This document shows, piece by piece, positions 1 to 6,628 of a stretch of 16,870 nucleotides of DNA. Within the stretch, counting starts at the first letter, position 1. Every line of letters starts with the position of its first letter. Location of the stretch: contig JAAYLQ010000115.1 of NCBI GenBank assembly GCA_012521805.1, positions 1-16,870 of the forward strand. The letters are read 5' to 3'. The DNA is from Bacillota bacterium (GTDB lineage Bacteria; Bacillota; Limnochordia; Darwinibacteriales; DTU012). Position numbers and translations under genes: made by a program. The notes under the pieces were generated by a model, which did no database searches, was not told where the DNA came from, and saw only the letters and a program-made list of their open reading frames with translations.

Positions 1-13
1 GATTGAATATGGG

Positions 14-1072
14 CTATGCAATCAGTTCTATCATCTGACTGGTAAGGTCAGTTAGTTTTCTTTTGTATTCCTTTACGTGTTTATCCAGCACTTGTAGATA
101 GTGCATTCTATTATTGATCAGCTTATTTATTCTTTGGGTTAATTCAGCTTCAAAGTTAGGCTCATCAAATCCTAATGCAAGCTCAGATAGACCGACTGAA
201 TCCGCAAAGTCAAAGCATTTTAAACGGTAGGCGAGTGAGATAAACGGACGGTTTACTGCTGCAGTGAAGACATTGGCATGCAGTTTCATGTTTATGGTAA
301 AATCAGCTTGCTGATAAAGGTCAATCAACTCTGCAATTGTTGGTACTCGGTCAAGTGTGATGACCCATTTACTGCTGCCGATAAGGGTACTTAACTCCTG
401 ACAGGACTGAAGATCCTTTCCCCATACCGGATAGATCACAATCGTATAATCCTCTGCCAACTTTCTTAAAACCTGAGCCAGTGCTTGGGCTGTTTCAAAC
501 TCGTTTCCCCCGTAGACGCGGTTAAGTGCAGTTCCCCAATTAACACCAATTATCGGCTGTGTGATTGATTTTAATTCCGGCATTGTCTGGGGTGTTTTGT
601 TCAGCAGCAGCCCCGGATCCCCTGATACATCCAACGTGGGGTTAACAGCCCCGATCTGCTCCAGCATTGCTTTAGTATAGCTGCCGCGAACTCCTACAAG
701 TTTTGCCCTGCTGACTGCCTGCCGCAGCATAAAGGCTGAGTCAGGCGAGATGTTAAAGTATTCACTAGGAGCAGCAAAACTGTCGTAACCGGATCCCCAA
801 ACAGCTGTCGGTATATCGTACTGCTGGGCAAGGATTAACGGTTTAAGGTAAACCGGTTCAAACAGTGAACCGGCACCTAAAACCACTAGATCTGGATCAA
901 TTCTGGCTAGAGTATACTCGCTGAAATTTTGGGGAAACAACGCCTTGATATCTAACTCGATTGCATGCTCCTGAGCTAGTTTGTGAACATAGTCCGCAAA
1001 TATTTCTTGACAGACATCATCCCCGTGGTTGCCGTATCCTACCCAGCCGATGTAGAGAATTGTTTTCCTCAT
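14..1072 (-). CDS. Polysaccharide pyruvyl transferase family protein (CsaB-like)
   Basis: A 352-residue protein of the polysaccharide pyruvyl transferase family (PF04230), whose members move a ketal pyruvyl group from phosphoenolpyruvate to a sugar of a wall or capsular polymer. Visible family features are the N-terminal GWVGYGNHGDD stretch (residues 9-19), the GVRGSYTKAML segment (127-137), GDPGLLL (151-157) and the C-terminal MKLHANVF block (262-269) followed by NRPFISLAYRLK. The usual RLH there is KLH, a conservative change. No signal peptide or membrane segment is seen, so it is probably cytosolic. The ATG overlaps the stop of the upstream glycosyltransferase by four bases (ATGA), with AAGGAGA upstream, so the two are translationally coupled. 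In Bacillota, CsaB pyruvylates the secondary wall polymer that anchors S-layer proteins. That exact role here is inferred from family and neighbour, and the polymer is unknown. Confidence 0.87.
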   Translation of the reverse strand: MRKTILYIGWVGYGNHGDDVCQEIFADYVHKLAQEHAIELDIKALFPQNFSEYTLARIDPDLVVLGAGSLFEPVYLKPLILAQQYDIPTAVWGSGYDSFAAPSEYFNISPDSAFMLRQAVSRAKLVGVRGSYTKAMLEQIGAVNPTLDVSGDPGLLLNKTPQTMPELKSITQPIIGVNWGTALNRVYGGNEFETAQALAQVLRKLAEDYTIVIYPVWGKDLQSCQELSTLIGSSKWVITLDRVPTIAELIDLYQQADFTINMKLHANVFTAAVNRPFISLAYRLKCFDFADSVGLSELALGFDEPNFEAELTQRINKLINNRMHYLQVLDKHVKEYKRKLTDLTSQMIELIA

Positions 1073-3048
1073 GGTGCCATCTCCTTTTCATGGCTGGTCA
1101 AGGCACTCCGCAGGCTGTAGAATTCCCGCGAGCGCTGTTGATCGTGGGAGCGGTAGTAGTAGAGCACACTGCGCAGATTTTGCACGTTGAAGCCTTGAGT
1201 GATCGCTCTAGCGATATATTCATAGTCCTCAGCTCCCACCATATAGGTGGTCAGTCCGCCGATTTTATCAAGAACCTGCCGCCTAAACATTACCGAACCA
1301 AAGCAGACGCAGTGGTTCCCTTCGCGATAGCATTTGATAATGTTGTGATCGTAGCGGACCAGATAGGTTTTCTTGGTCTGCTTAATATTTGTTGTGAAAG
1401 ATTCGTAGTTTGTACCCACCAAGTCATAGTCGTTGTTCATCAAAAGAAACCTAACCTGCTTCTCAATTCTCTCCGGATGGCTGATGTCATCCGAGTCATG
1501 GTTGGCTATAAACTCACCTTGAGCAAGAAAATATCCTATTGATACAGCGTGGGCGAATCCCACATTGCGCGGCAGTTTGTGGTATCTCAGGGCGACGGCA
1601 GGATAGTCCTGAGCCCGCTTGCGCCAATCCCGGATTACATCTGCTGTATGATCAGTGGAGCAGTCATCAATCACCACAATCTCCAGCGGTCGATAAGTTT
1701 GTTCGTAAAGCCCCTGCAGACACTCATGGAGATATTCTGCTCGGTTGTAGGTTGGTATTACTACGCTGACTAAAGGTAGGTGAGCCGGCGTATCAGTTAG
1801 TGCTTCCCTTTCATGCTCTTCAGGAGCAGTCTTCTCTTCAACCGATGGTGAGGCTGCTTTGCTTGTTTGTTCAGGCAGATCAATGATTAGTTCCTGGATA
1901 GTTCCTCCATCCTTTGCTTCCACGTTTAATACCTGCAGGTAAACTGCTTCAATTTGTTCTGTTACTCGAGCTACTGAAAAGTTATCGATGGTTAGTTTCC
2001 TAACAGCTTTGGTTTGGTCAGAAATGTCGGTGTTGGTCAGCACCGATTCAATGTCTCGATAAACATGCGATGCTGTGGAGTAGGCAAGAAAGTCATGATC
2101 ACCAAAATATACTTTCCAGGCCTGCATGAAGTTATCTGGAGTGATAAGGCCTACATAACCAGAATTGCCAGCTGCGATTACTGGTTTCTCACAGCTCATC
2201 GCTTCCAGGGCAACCCGAGCTGTTCCAATAATTAAATCTGAATCCCGATATGCCTCAAGGGGATCTAAAAGAGCTCCGGTCATGAGGATGATTTCCTGGT
2301 CGTGGCGTTTGTTTACCATGGCGGCTAGAGCCCGGATAAACGGACTGTCCGGTCCACTTCCCACTACTGCCAGCTTCAGATTCTTATATTTTTTCTGCAG
2401 CTGTTCCACTGCCGCGATCGCATCTTCAATAATCTGTGTTTTTCCCCAAGCAATGCGGCTGACAGTGGTAACGAGAAAATCAGAATCTGCCACCCCTAAT
2501 TCCCTGCGGAAACTCCGCTCCGGCTCAGTTTTTGGACTGTAGTGTTCAACATCAATTCCATTGGGAATAATGCTGATCTGCTTCTGTGGATATCCAATCC
2601 GATTTTTAATCCAGTTGGCAGTGGGGTGACTGACTGCAATTACATGTTCGCAGTTGTCAATTAGGGACTGCAGCTGCCGCCAGGGGTAAAACATGCCGTG
2701 AGCTGTATGGACGATTGGAATCAAGCGCTCCTGTGAGACCTGAACCGCTACCTTCAAACCCGCTATTAAATGGGTATGAATCAAGTCAATCTGATGACGA
2801 TCTATAATTGCTCGCAGTTGATCCAAGAGCTGAGTATAGTTCTTAAACAGCGGATTATCGTTTTGAAAGGACATTTCTTCAATTACGATCCCTGCTTTGA
2901 TAAATTCAGCTGTCAAGGGTCCTCCGCTGGTACCGACTACTACTGTGTGGCCCCGTTTAATCAGCTCTTTGGAAATCGCTAAGGTATGGGTTTCTGTTCC
3001 GCCGATGCCTAAAGAATCGACTATCATCAGAATCTTTAGTGGCTGCAT
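1069..3048 (-). CDS. Bifunctional glycosyltransferase, GT4 domain fused to GT2 domain
   Basis: A 659-residue protein with two complete-looking glycosyltransferase domains. Residues 1-375 are a GT4-like GT-B fold, with an N-terminal GIGGTETH loop (14-21), HTAHG (114-118), IIPNGID (160-166) and a C-terminal EAM-CEKPVIA segment (282-292). The first Glu of the usual EX7E motif is absent (GTARVALEAM). Residues 376-424 are an acidic, Pro/Thr/Ser-rich linker. Residues 425 to about 640 are a GT2 GT-A domain, with VSVVIPTYNR (427-436), IDDCS (460-464), the metal-binding DSDD (518-521) and the late AEDYEY (606-611). It likely adds two successive sugars to a surface glycan. The ATG at 3046-3048 has AAGGGAGG just upstream and a TATAAT box 33 bases away. 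It is the first gene of a two-gene operon with the pyruvyl transferase. Sugar donors cannot be predicted. Confidence 0.88.
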   Translation of the reverse strand: MQPLKILMIVDSLGIGGTETHTLAISKELIKRGHTVVVGTSGGPLTAEFIKAGIVIEEMSFQNDNPLFKNYTQLLDQLRAIIDRHQIDLIHTHLIAGLKVAVQVSQERLIPIVHTAHGMFYPWRQLQSLIDNCEHVIAVSHPTANWIKNRIGYPQKQISIIPNGIDVEHYSPKTEPERSFRRELGVADSDFLVTTVSRIAWGKTQIIEDAIAAVEQLQKKYKNLKLAVVGSGPDSPFIRALAAMVNKRHDQEIILMTGALLDPLEAYRDSDLIIGTARVALEAMSCEKPVIAAGNSGYVGLITPDNFMQAWKVYFGDHDFLAYSTASHVYRDIESVLTNTDISDQTKAVRKLTIDNFSVARVTEQIEAVYLQVLNVEAKDGGTIQELIIDLPEQTSKAASPSVEEKTAPEEHEREALTDTPAHLPLVSVVIPTYNRAEYLHECLQGLYEQTYRPLEIVVIDDCSTDHTADVIRDWRKRAQDYPAVALRYHKLPRNVGFAHAVSIGYFLAQGEFIANHDSDDISHPERIEKQVRFLLMNNDYDLVGTNYESFTTNIKQTKKTYLVRYDHNIIKCYREGNHCVCFGSVMFRRQVLDKIGGLTTYMVGAEDYEYIARAITQGFNVQNLRSVLYYYRSHDQQRSREFYSLRSALTSHEKEMAP

Positions 3049-3232
3049 AATGTGCCTCCCTTACTATATTCAAATTTTGTATTATAGGCTATGAAGTTTT
3101 GCTGAACAGCGTACTAGTGTTTTCTTACTGATTTACTTACAAATTAGTTTCCTGTTCCTAATGCACAATTGGCAAAAACGACATATCATGAACTATCCTG
3201 AATCACTGGTTGAAAAATGGGGAGGCGATGTG
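3049..3232. other. Divergent intergenic region
   Basis: This AT-rich 184-base gap separates the minus-strand glycan operon from the small plus-strand ORF. It holds the TATAAT promoter at 3081-3109 on the minus strand. For the plus strand I see TTGGCA at about 3170, but no well-spaced -10 box after it, so a plus-strand promoter is not established. Confidence 0.6.
3081..3109 (-). promoter_or_regulatory. Putative sigma-A-type promoter of the GT4-GT2/pyruvyl transferase operon
   Basis: Read on the minus strand, positions 3086-3081 give a perfect TATAAT -10 box. The -35 region 16-17 bases further upstream (CTGTTC/TGTTCA) matches the consensus poorly. The box lies about 33 bases before the ATG of the fusion glycosyltransferase, which also has a strong AAGGGAGG ribosome binding site at 3054-3061. 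The -10 is convincing; the -35 is weak, so the promoter may be weak or may need an activator. Confidence 0.5.
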
Positions 3233-3310
3233 ATGTATCCATCGATTGATTTAGGTGTCTTACTGCTGGTAATAGTGCTGGTAATAGCACTTGCGATATT
3301 ATTTGGTTAG
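3233..3310 (+). CDS. Tiny hydrophobic single-pass membrane peptide (25 aa)
   Basis: An ATG at 3233 preceded by GGGGAGG (3219-3225), seven bases away, opens a 25-codon frame ending TAG at 3308-3310. The peptide begins MYPSIDLG and is then almost wholly Leu/Val/Ile/Ala up to a final LFG, which is one transmembrane helix with a short polar N-terminus. The layout resembles the very small Bacillota membrane peptides of the YjcZ/sporulation type, but similarity cannot be proven at this length. The hydrophobic core is encoded by a perfect 12-base tandem repeat (3264-3275 and 3276-3287). A terminator-like hairpin follows 12 bases after the stop, which fits an independent short transcript. Function is unknown. 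The strong ribosome binding site, uniform hydrophobicity and placement argue that it is real. Confidence 0.6.
   Translation: MYPSIDLGVLLLVIVLVIALAILFG
3264..3287 (+). repeat. Perfect 12-bp tandem duplication inside the small membrane ORF
   Basis: TGCTGGTAATAG occurs twice head to tail (3264-3275, 3276-3287). Twelve bases is four codons, so the duplication keeps the frame and lengthens the hydrophobic helix by four residues, roughly one turn. Confidence 0.9.
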
Positions 3311-3322
3311 GTCCACAGGGTT

Positions 3323-3359
3323 AAGGGCAGGAGTTTTCAGCTGCTGCCCTTGTTTATCT
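3323..3359 (+). terminator. Rho-independent terminator-like hairpin after the small membrane ORF
   Basis: AAGGGCAG (3323-3330) pairs perfectly with CTGCCCTT (3344-3351) across a 13-base loop and is followed by GTTTATCTTT, a broken T-run. The next gene starts only 26 bases later and has no room for its own promoter between, so the element may be a leaky terminator or attenuator controlling read-through into the glycosyltransferase. Confidence 0.55.
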
Positions 3360-3376
3360 TTAGAGTGGGTGAAATA

Positions 3377-4390
3377 ATGCGGATATTATTAACTTCAATA
3401 TTGTGTCACAGCGGTTTGATGACCCATGTCCTTGACTTGATCAACTTTCTGAAGAACAGGGAAATCTATGTTGGTGCAGCATTTAAGCGGGTCAATTTTT
3501 TGAGGCAGGATCAGGAAGCAAAAATCTTGGAAAAACTGGCTGGGATTCCCTGCTGTCAGTATGATGATTTGGAGGAGCTGAAAAGATTTACAGCAGAACA
3601 CAAATTTACCCTAATTCACGCCCATTCCCACGCTACTTTTCGTTCTGCTGCGGAAACTGCTGAACATTTTAAGCTGCCGCTGATTGTGACGCTCCATTCC
3701 GTTTACGCCTGGAATTTGGCCTTTGGCGGTCCCCTGCGGCAAGCTAACAGAATTATTGCGGTTGGCAGAGCGCAGGCAGAGGCAGCCAGCAGGTATCAGG
3801 ATAAAATTACCATCATTGAAAACGGAATTGATCTAACCCGCTTTGTATCCGACTTTAATCTGCTGGACCAGGCGCCTGCTGATGGCAAGATCAATGTTTT
3901 ATGGTATGGGCGTGTTGATGGTCCTTTAGCCCGGGGTATTCGCAAACTGGATCGCAGTGCAGCGCAGCTGCTGCCGGCAGTTCAAATCCGGGCTCTAGGC
4001 AGTGCTGGGTACCCAATCCGCAATATTCCCCAGCTTGGCTGGACCGATGATCCAGTACCTTACCTGCAGAAAAGCCATATTACTTTGGCAACCAGCAGGG
4101 CACTTCGTGAGGCGATGGCCTGCGGCAGTGTTGGTATTCTTATCGGCAAAGGTTACGGTGGGGTTATCACCGAGGAGTATTTTAACCAGGATTACCCGGT
4201 ACTGGATGCTTTTCCCCAGTACCGTTTGCCGCGAGTGAGTATTGACCAGATTAACAACGACCTGATGCAGCTGATTAAGGGTGATTTAAGTGAGCTGCGG
4301 CGGCAGGCACGGGCGATAGCAGAGCAGTATTTTGACTTGAATCTGATGGGGGAGAAAATTCTAGCGATCTATCAGGAGATTGCTGGGTGA
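3377..4390 (+). CDS. GT4-like glycosyltransferase
   Basis: A 337-residue GT-B-type glycosyltransferase. The N-terminal domain has a MRILLTSI beta strand followed by the LCHSGLMTHVLDL loop and helix, which suits nucleotide-sugar enzymes of this family, and a HAHSH motif (81-85). The C-terminal domain has IENGID (147-152), LWYGRVDG (175-182) and RALREAMACG (241-250). As in the fusion protein, the leading Glu of EX7E is missing, suggesting that both belong to the same GT4 subgroup. The ATG at 3377 was chosen because it begins at the conserved first strand. A longer TTG frame from 3350 would start inside the upstream hairpin. The ribosome binding site (GTGGGTGA) is poor, consistent with low expression. 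It lies beside the wall-glycan operon but on the other strand, and the sugar transferred is unknown. Confidence 0.82.
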   Translation: MRILLTSILCHSGLMTHVLDLINFLKNREIYVGAAFKRVNFLRQDQEAKILEKLAGIPCCQYDDLEELKRFTAEHKFTLIHAHSHATFRSAAETAEHFKLPLIVTLHSVYAWNLAFGGPLRQANRIIAVGRAQAEAASRYQDKITIIENGIDLTRFVSDFNLLDQAPADGKINVLWYGRVDGPLARGIRKLDRSAAQLLPAVQIRALGSAGYPIRNIPQLGWTDDPVPYLQKSHITLATSRALREAMACGSVGILIGKGYGGVITEEYFNQDYPVLDAFPQYRLPRVSIDQINNDLMQLIKGDLSELRRQARAIAEQYFDLNLMGEKILAIYQEIAG

Positions 4391-4407
4391 TGTCTGTCTG
4401 CTATAAT
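4380..4407 (+). promoter_or_regulatory. Putative sigma-A-type promoter of the exporter operon
   Basis: TTGCTG (4380-4385), a 16-base spacer and a perfect TATAAT (4402-4407) lie 40 bases before the exporter start codon. The -35 overlaps the last codons of the preceding glycosyltransferase. The -10 is good and the -35 matches only at TTG. Confidence 0.5.
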
Positions 4408-4447
4408 AAAAGCATAAGGGCAGTTTAAGGCAGAAAAGAGGATTGCA

Positions 4448-5221
4448 ATGAATCGGTATGAGATCGGGGAAATTATCGATATTGCCTGCAGGGCAGGGAA
4501 AATAATCTTAGAAAATGGTGGGGAAATCTATCGTGTAGAGGATACGATGCGCTATATCTGCAGCGCTTTTGGAATCGATGAATGCGACAGCTATGCTACG
4601 CCAACCATGATTGTTATTTCAGTAATTGATACCAAAGGGGAGGTCTTTTCGCGAATGATGCGGATCCGCCATCGCGGCGTTAACCTCCACAAAGTAGAAG
4701 CGGTCAATAATTTTTCGCGAGCAGTGATCAACAATCCGATCACCCCAGCGGAAGCCAGGGCGGAGCTTGCGGCAATTGATCAACGATCAGCTTACAATCT
4801 TTGGACCACAGCCCTGGCGGCTGCCGTGGGGACAAGCGCTTTTACTCTAGTTTTTGGCGGCGGATTTAGTGAATTTATCTTTGGTTTCTTTCTCGGAGGT
4901 TTGCTTCGCTTACTCGTTACTCTTCTCAATCAAGTTCAGCTTGGATATTTTACAGTGAACGCCATGGGAGGAGCTGCAGCTGCCCTGGGAGGCTGGCTGT
5001 TTACATATTTTGGTTTGATCCCTGATTGGTGGATTATGACGCTGTCAGCTTTAATGCAGCTGGTACCGGGACTGATCTTCACCAACGCCCTCCGGGATGC
5101 CGCTGCCGGTGATCTGGTATCCGGCATCAGCAGGGGGATTGAAGCCTTAAGTATTGTTACTGCTTTAGCCAGCGGAGCTGGTGGGACGCTCCTGCTTTTA
5201 GCGAGATTTGGAGGTGGATGA
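4448..5221 (+). CDS. Threonine/serine exporter family protein, ThrE N-terminal/YjjP type
   Basis: A 257-residue member of the ThrE N-terminal family (DUF1212, PF06738; YjjP in E. coli). The cytosolic first half carries the family signature GGEIYRVEDTMRYI (residues 24-37), the ATPTMIVIS strand and the HRGVNLHKVEAVN segment. From about residue 114 there are roughly five membrane helices, including a Gly-rich FGGGFSEFIFGFFLGG and the MQLVPGLIFTNALRD loop. In Corynebacterium ThrE, this half and the next are one polypeptide exporting Thr/Ser. The split E. coli pair YjjP-YjjB has been linked to succinate export, so the substrate is open. The ATG has AGAGG seven bases upstream and a TATAAT-type promoter before it. 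The stop is one base from the start of the partner gene, so the two are co-translated. Confidence 0.87.
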   Translation: MNRYEIGEIIDIACRAGKIILENGGEIYRVEDTMRYICSAFGIDECDSYATPTMIVISVIDTKGEVFSRMMRIRHRGVNLHKVEAVNNFSRAVINNPITPAEARAELAAIDQRSAYNLWTTALAAAVGTSAFTLVFGGGFSEFIFGFFLGGLLRLLVTLLNQVQLGYFTVNAMGGAAAALGGWLFTYFGLIPDWWIMTLSALMQLVPGLIFTNALRDAAAGDLVSGISRGIEALSIVTALASGAGGTLLLLARFGGG

Positions 5222-5222
5222 G

Positions 5223-5666
5223 GTGCTGGTCAAGGTAATATCCGCTGCTGCAGCTGCGGCATCATTTGGTATCCTGTTTAATGTACAGGGAGGAAACTTG
5301 ATCCTGACCGGTATTAACGGTGGGCTGGGTTATTTTGTCTTTGCTCTCTGTACAGCTAACAATGTAGAAAGCTATATCGGCATGTTTTTTGCCAGCGCTG
5401 TGATGACTATTTTTGCTGAAATCGCGGCACGGCGCCGCAAAGTCCCAGCCACCATTTTTTTAGCAGTGGCTTTGATTCCGATTGTTCCAGGGGGCCGGAT
5501 GTTCAGCTTTGTCCTGCATTTACTGGAAGGCAGTAACCAGTTAGCGGTAGCTGATGGCATTCAAACTCTGCTGGAGTCTGGGGCAATTGCCATCGGTATC
5601 ATTGTAGTATCATCCTTTACTCAAGTATTTGTGCGGCTGAAGCGGAGGATGGGCGAGATATTGTAA
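5223..5666 (+). CDS. Threonine/serine exporter family protein, ThrE C-terminal/YjjB type
   Basis: A 147-residue membrane protein of the DUF3815 type (PF12821), equal to the C-terminal half of ThrE and to E. coli YjjB. It shows four hydrophobic segments, the central RRRKVPATIFLAVALIP motif and the VPGGRMF loop that marks this family, and ends in a basic tail (KRRMGEIL). The start chosen is GTG at 5223, because GGAGGTGG (5210-5217) sits eight bases before it. The longer TTG frame from 5208 would place the ribosome binding site inside the coding region. It follows the YjjP-like gene by one base and almost certainly forms a heteromeric exporter with it. The small-molecule substrate (amino acid or dicarboxylate) is not decided by sequence. 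Confidence 0.85.
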   Translation: MLVKVISAAAAAASFGILFNVQGGNLILTGINGGLGYFVFALCTANNVESYIGMFFASAVMTIFAEIAARRRKVPATIFLAVALIPIVPGGRMFSFVLHLLEGSNQLAVADGIQTLLESGAIAIGIIVVSSFTQVFVRLKRRMGEIL

Positions 5667-5754
5667 AAATCTTCTAGAAAACAAGGAAACAGTGTTTGGA
5701 ACAATGAATTATATTATGGATATTTAAACGCAACATTCCGAAGGAGGCCAATCA

Positions 5755-6582
5755 ATGAATATCCTGATCAGAAACACTTATGAGGAAATGAGTAGGGTTG
5801 CTGCGGGAATAATTGCCAAATTGATCAAAGCGAAACCAAATTGTGTTCTCGGCTTGGCAACGGGAAGTACTCCGATTGGAACATATAAAGAGCTGATCAG
5901 AATGCACAAAGACGAGGGGTTGGATTTCTCGCAGGTTCGGACTTTTAATCTTGATGAATATCTTGGGGTCGGCATGGATCTCACTAAACCTTATGAATTA
6001 GATCAGAGCTATGCCCGATTTATGTACGAGGAGTTCTTTAAGCATATTAATATCCCTGAGGAAAATACTCTGGTACCTGATGGTTTAACTTCCGATCCAG
6101 ATGGTTACTGCCAGTGGTATGAGGAGCAGATTAAAGCTGCTGGTGGAATTGATCTGCAGCTGCTCGGTTTAGGCCGCGACGGCCACTGGGGTTTTAACGA
6201 GCCCGGTTCATCCCTGGCATCCAGAACGAGAGTGGTTCCCCTCACCCAGGAAACCCTTGATGATAACTATGAAGCATTTTATAAAAAAGCGGGGATTTCC
6301 CGGGAAGAAATGCCTAAGTTTGCGATTACCATGGGCATCGGCACAATCCTGGAAGCCCGCAGTGCGTTAATGCTTGTGAACGGTGAGCACAAAGCTGATA
6401 TCGTGGCGCAGGCGATTGAAGGACCGGTGACCAGTCAGGTTACTGCGTCAGCCATGCACTTATACGGCGGCGATTTAACTATTGTGCTGGATCAAGCGGC
6501 AGCTTCCAAGCTTAAGCGGGTTGATTATTATCTCCATGCAGAAAAGGCAATGCAGGAATATTTTGATAAAAAACAGAAATAG
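5755..6582 (+). CDS. nagB: Glucosamine-6-phosphate deaminase NagB
   Basis: A 275-residue cytosolic enzyme that converts glucosamine-6-phosphate to fructose-6-phosphate and ammonia, the last step of amino-sugar catabolism. The phosphate-binding LATGSTP loop (34-40), TFNLDEYLG with the catalytic Asp/Glu (67-68), and GRDGHWGFNEPGSSL holding Asp142, His144 and Glu149 are all present, as are the late TSQVTASAMHLYG segment and overall length. The usual GHIAFNEP reads GHWGFNEP, a modest change beside the active site. AAGGAGG lies eight bases before the ATG. A possible promoter (TTGGAA at 5696, GATATT at 5719) precedes it, but it is weak. A strong hairpin overlaps the stop codon. It directly precedes the glycan-degradation block but is probably insulated from it. 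No nagA is in the window. Confidence 0.95.
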   Translation: MNILIRNTYEEMSRVAAGIIAKLIKAKPNCVLGLATGSTPIGTYKELIRMHKDEGLDFSQVRTFNLDEYLGVGMDLTKPYELDQSYARFMYEEFFKHINIPEENTLVPDGLTSDPDGYCQWYEEQIKAAGGIDLQLLGLGRDGHWGFNEPGSSLASRTRVVPLTQETLDDNYEAFYKKAGISREEMPKFAITMGIGTILEARSALMLVNGEHKADIVAQAIEGPVTSQVTASAMHLYGGDLTIVLDQAAASKLKRVDYYLHAEKAMQEYFDKKQK

Positions 6583-6606
6583 CCATTTGGCTGTTCCTGT
6601 TTTTTC
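6568..6606 (+). terminator. Strong rho-independent terminator-like hairpin after nagB
   Basis: AAAAAACAG (6568-6576) pairs with CTGTTTTTT (6597-6605). The stem continues inward through one A-C mismatch and a wobble pair to AGCC/GGCT around an ATTT loop, giving about 17 stacked positions. The T-run completes an intrinsic terminator. The nagB stop codon (6580-6582) lies inside the stem. The next start codon is only 23 bases further on. Confidence 0.85.
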
Positions 6607-6628
6607 ATTAAAATAAAGGAGGATAGTA

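Noticed and set aside
961..1542. 193-codon open frame on the plus strand
   Set aside because: It lies antisense to the pyruvyl transferase and fusion glycosyltransferase genes, has no family motifs, and is explained as a shadow of well-supported coding sequence.
3350..3376. Upstream TTG/GTG starts for the separate GT4-like glycosyltransferase
   Set aside because: They fall in or next to the terminator-like hairpin and add residues before the conserved first beta strand; ATG 3377 fits the family.
5667..5690. TTCTAGAA palindrome after the exporter operon as a terminator
   Set aside because: The stem is only four base pairs, AT-rich, and is followed by an A-rich rather than T-rich run.
5696..5724. 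nagB promoter TTGGAA / GATATT
   Set aside because: The spacing is right, but both boxes are weak matches in an AT-rich gap, so I mention it only in the nagB entry and do not list it as a feature.
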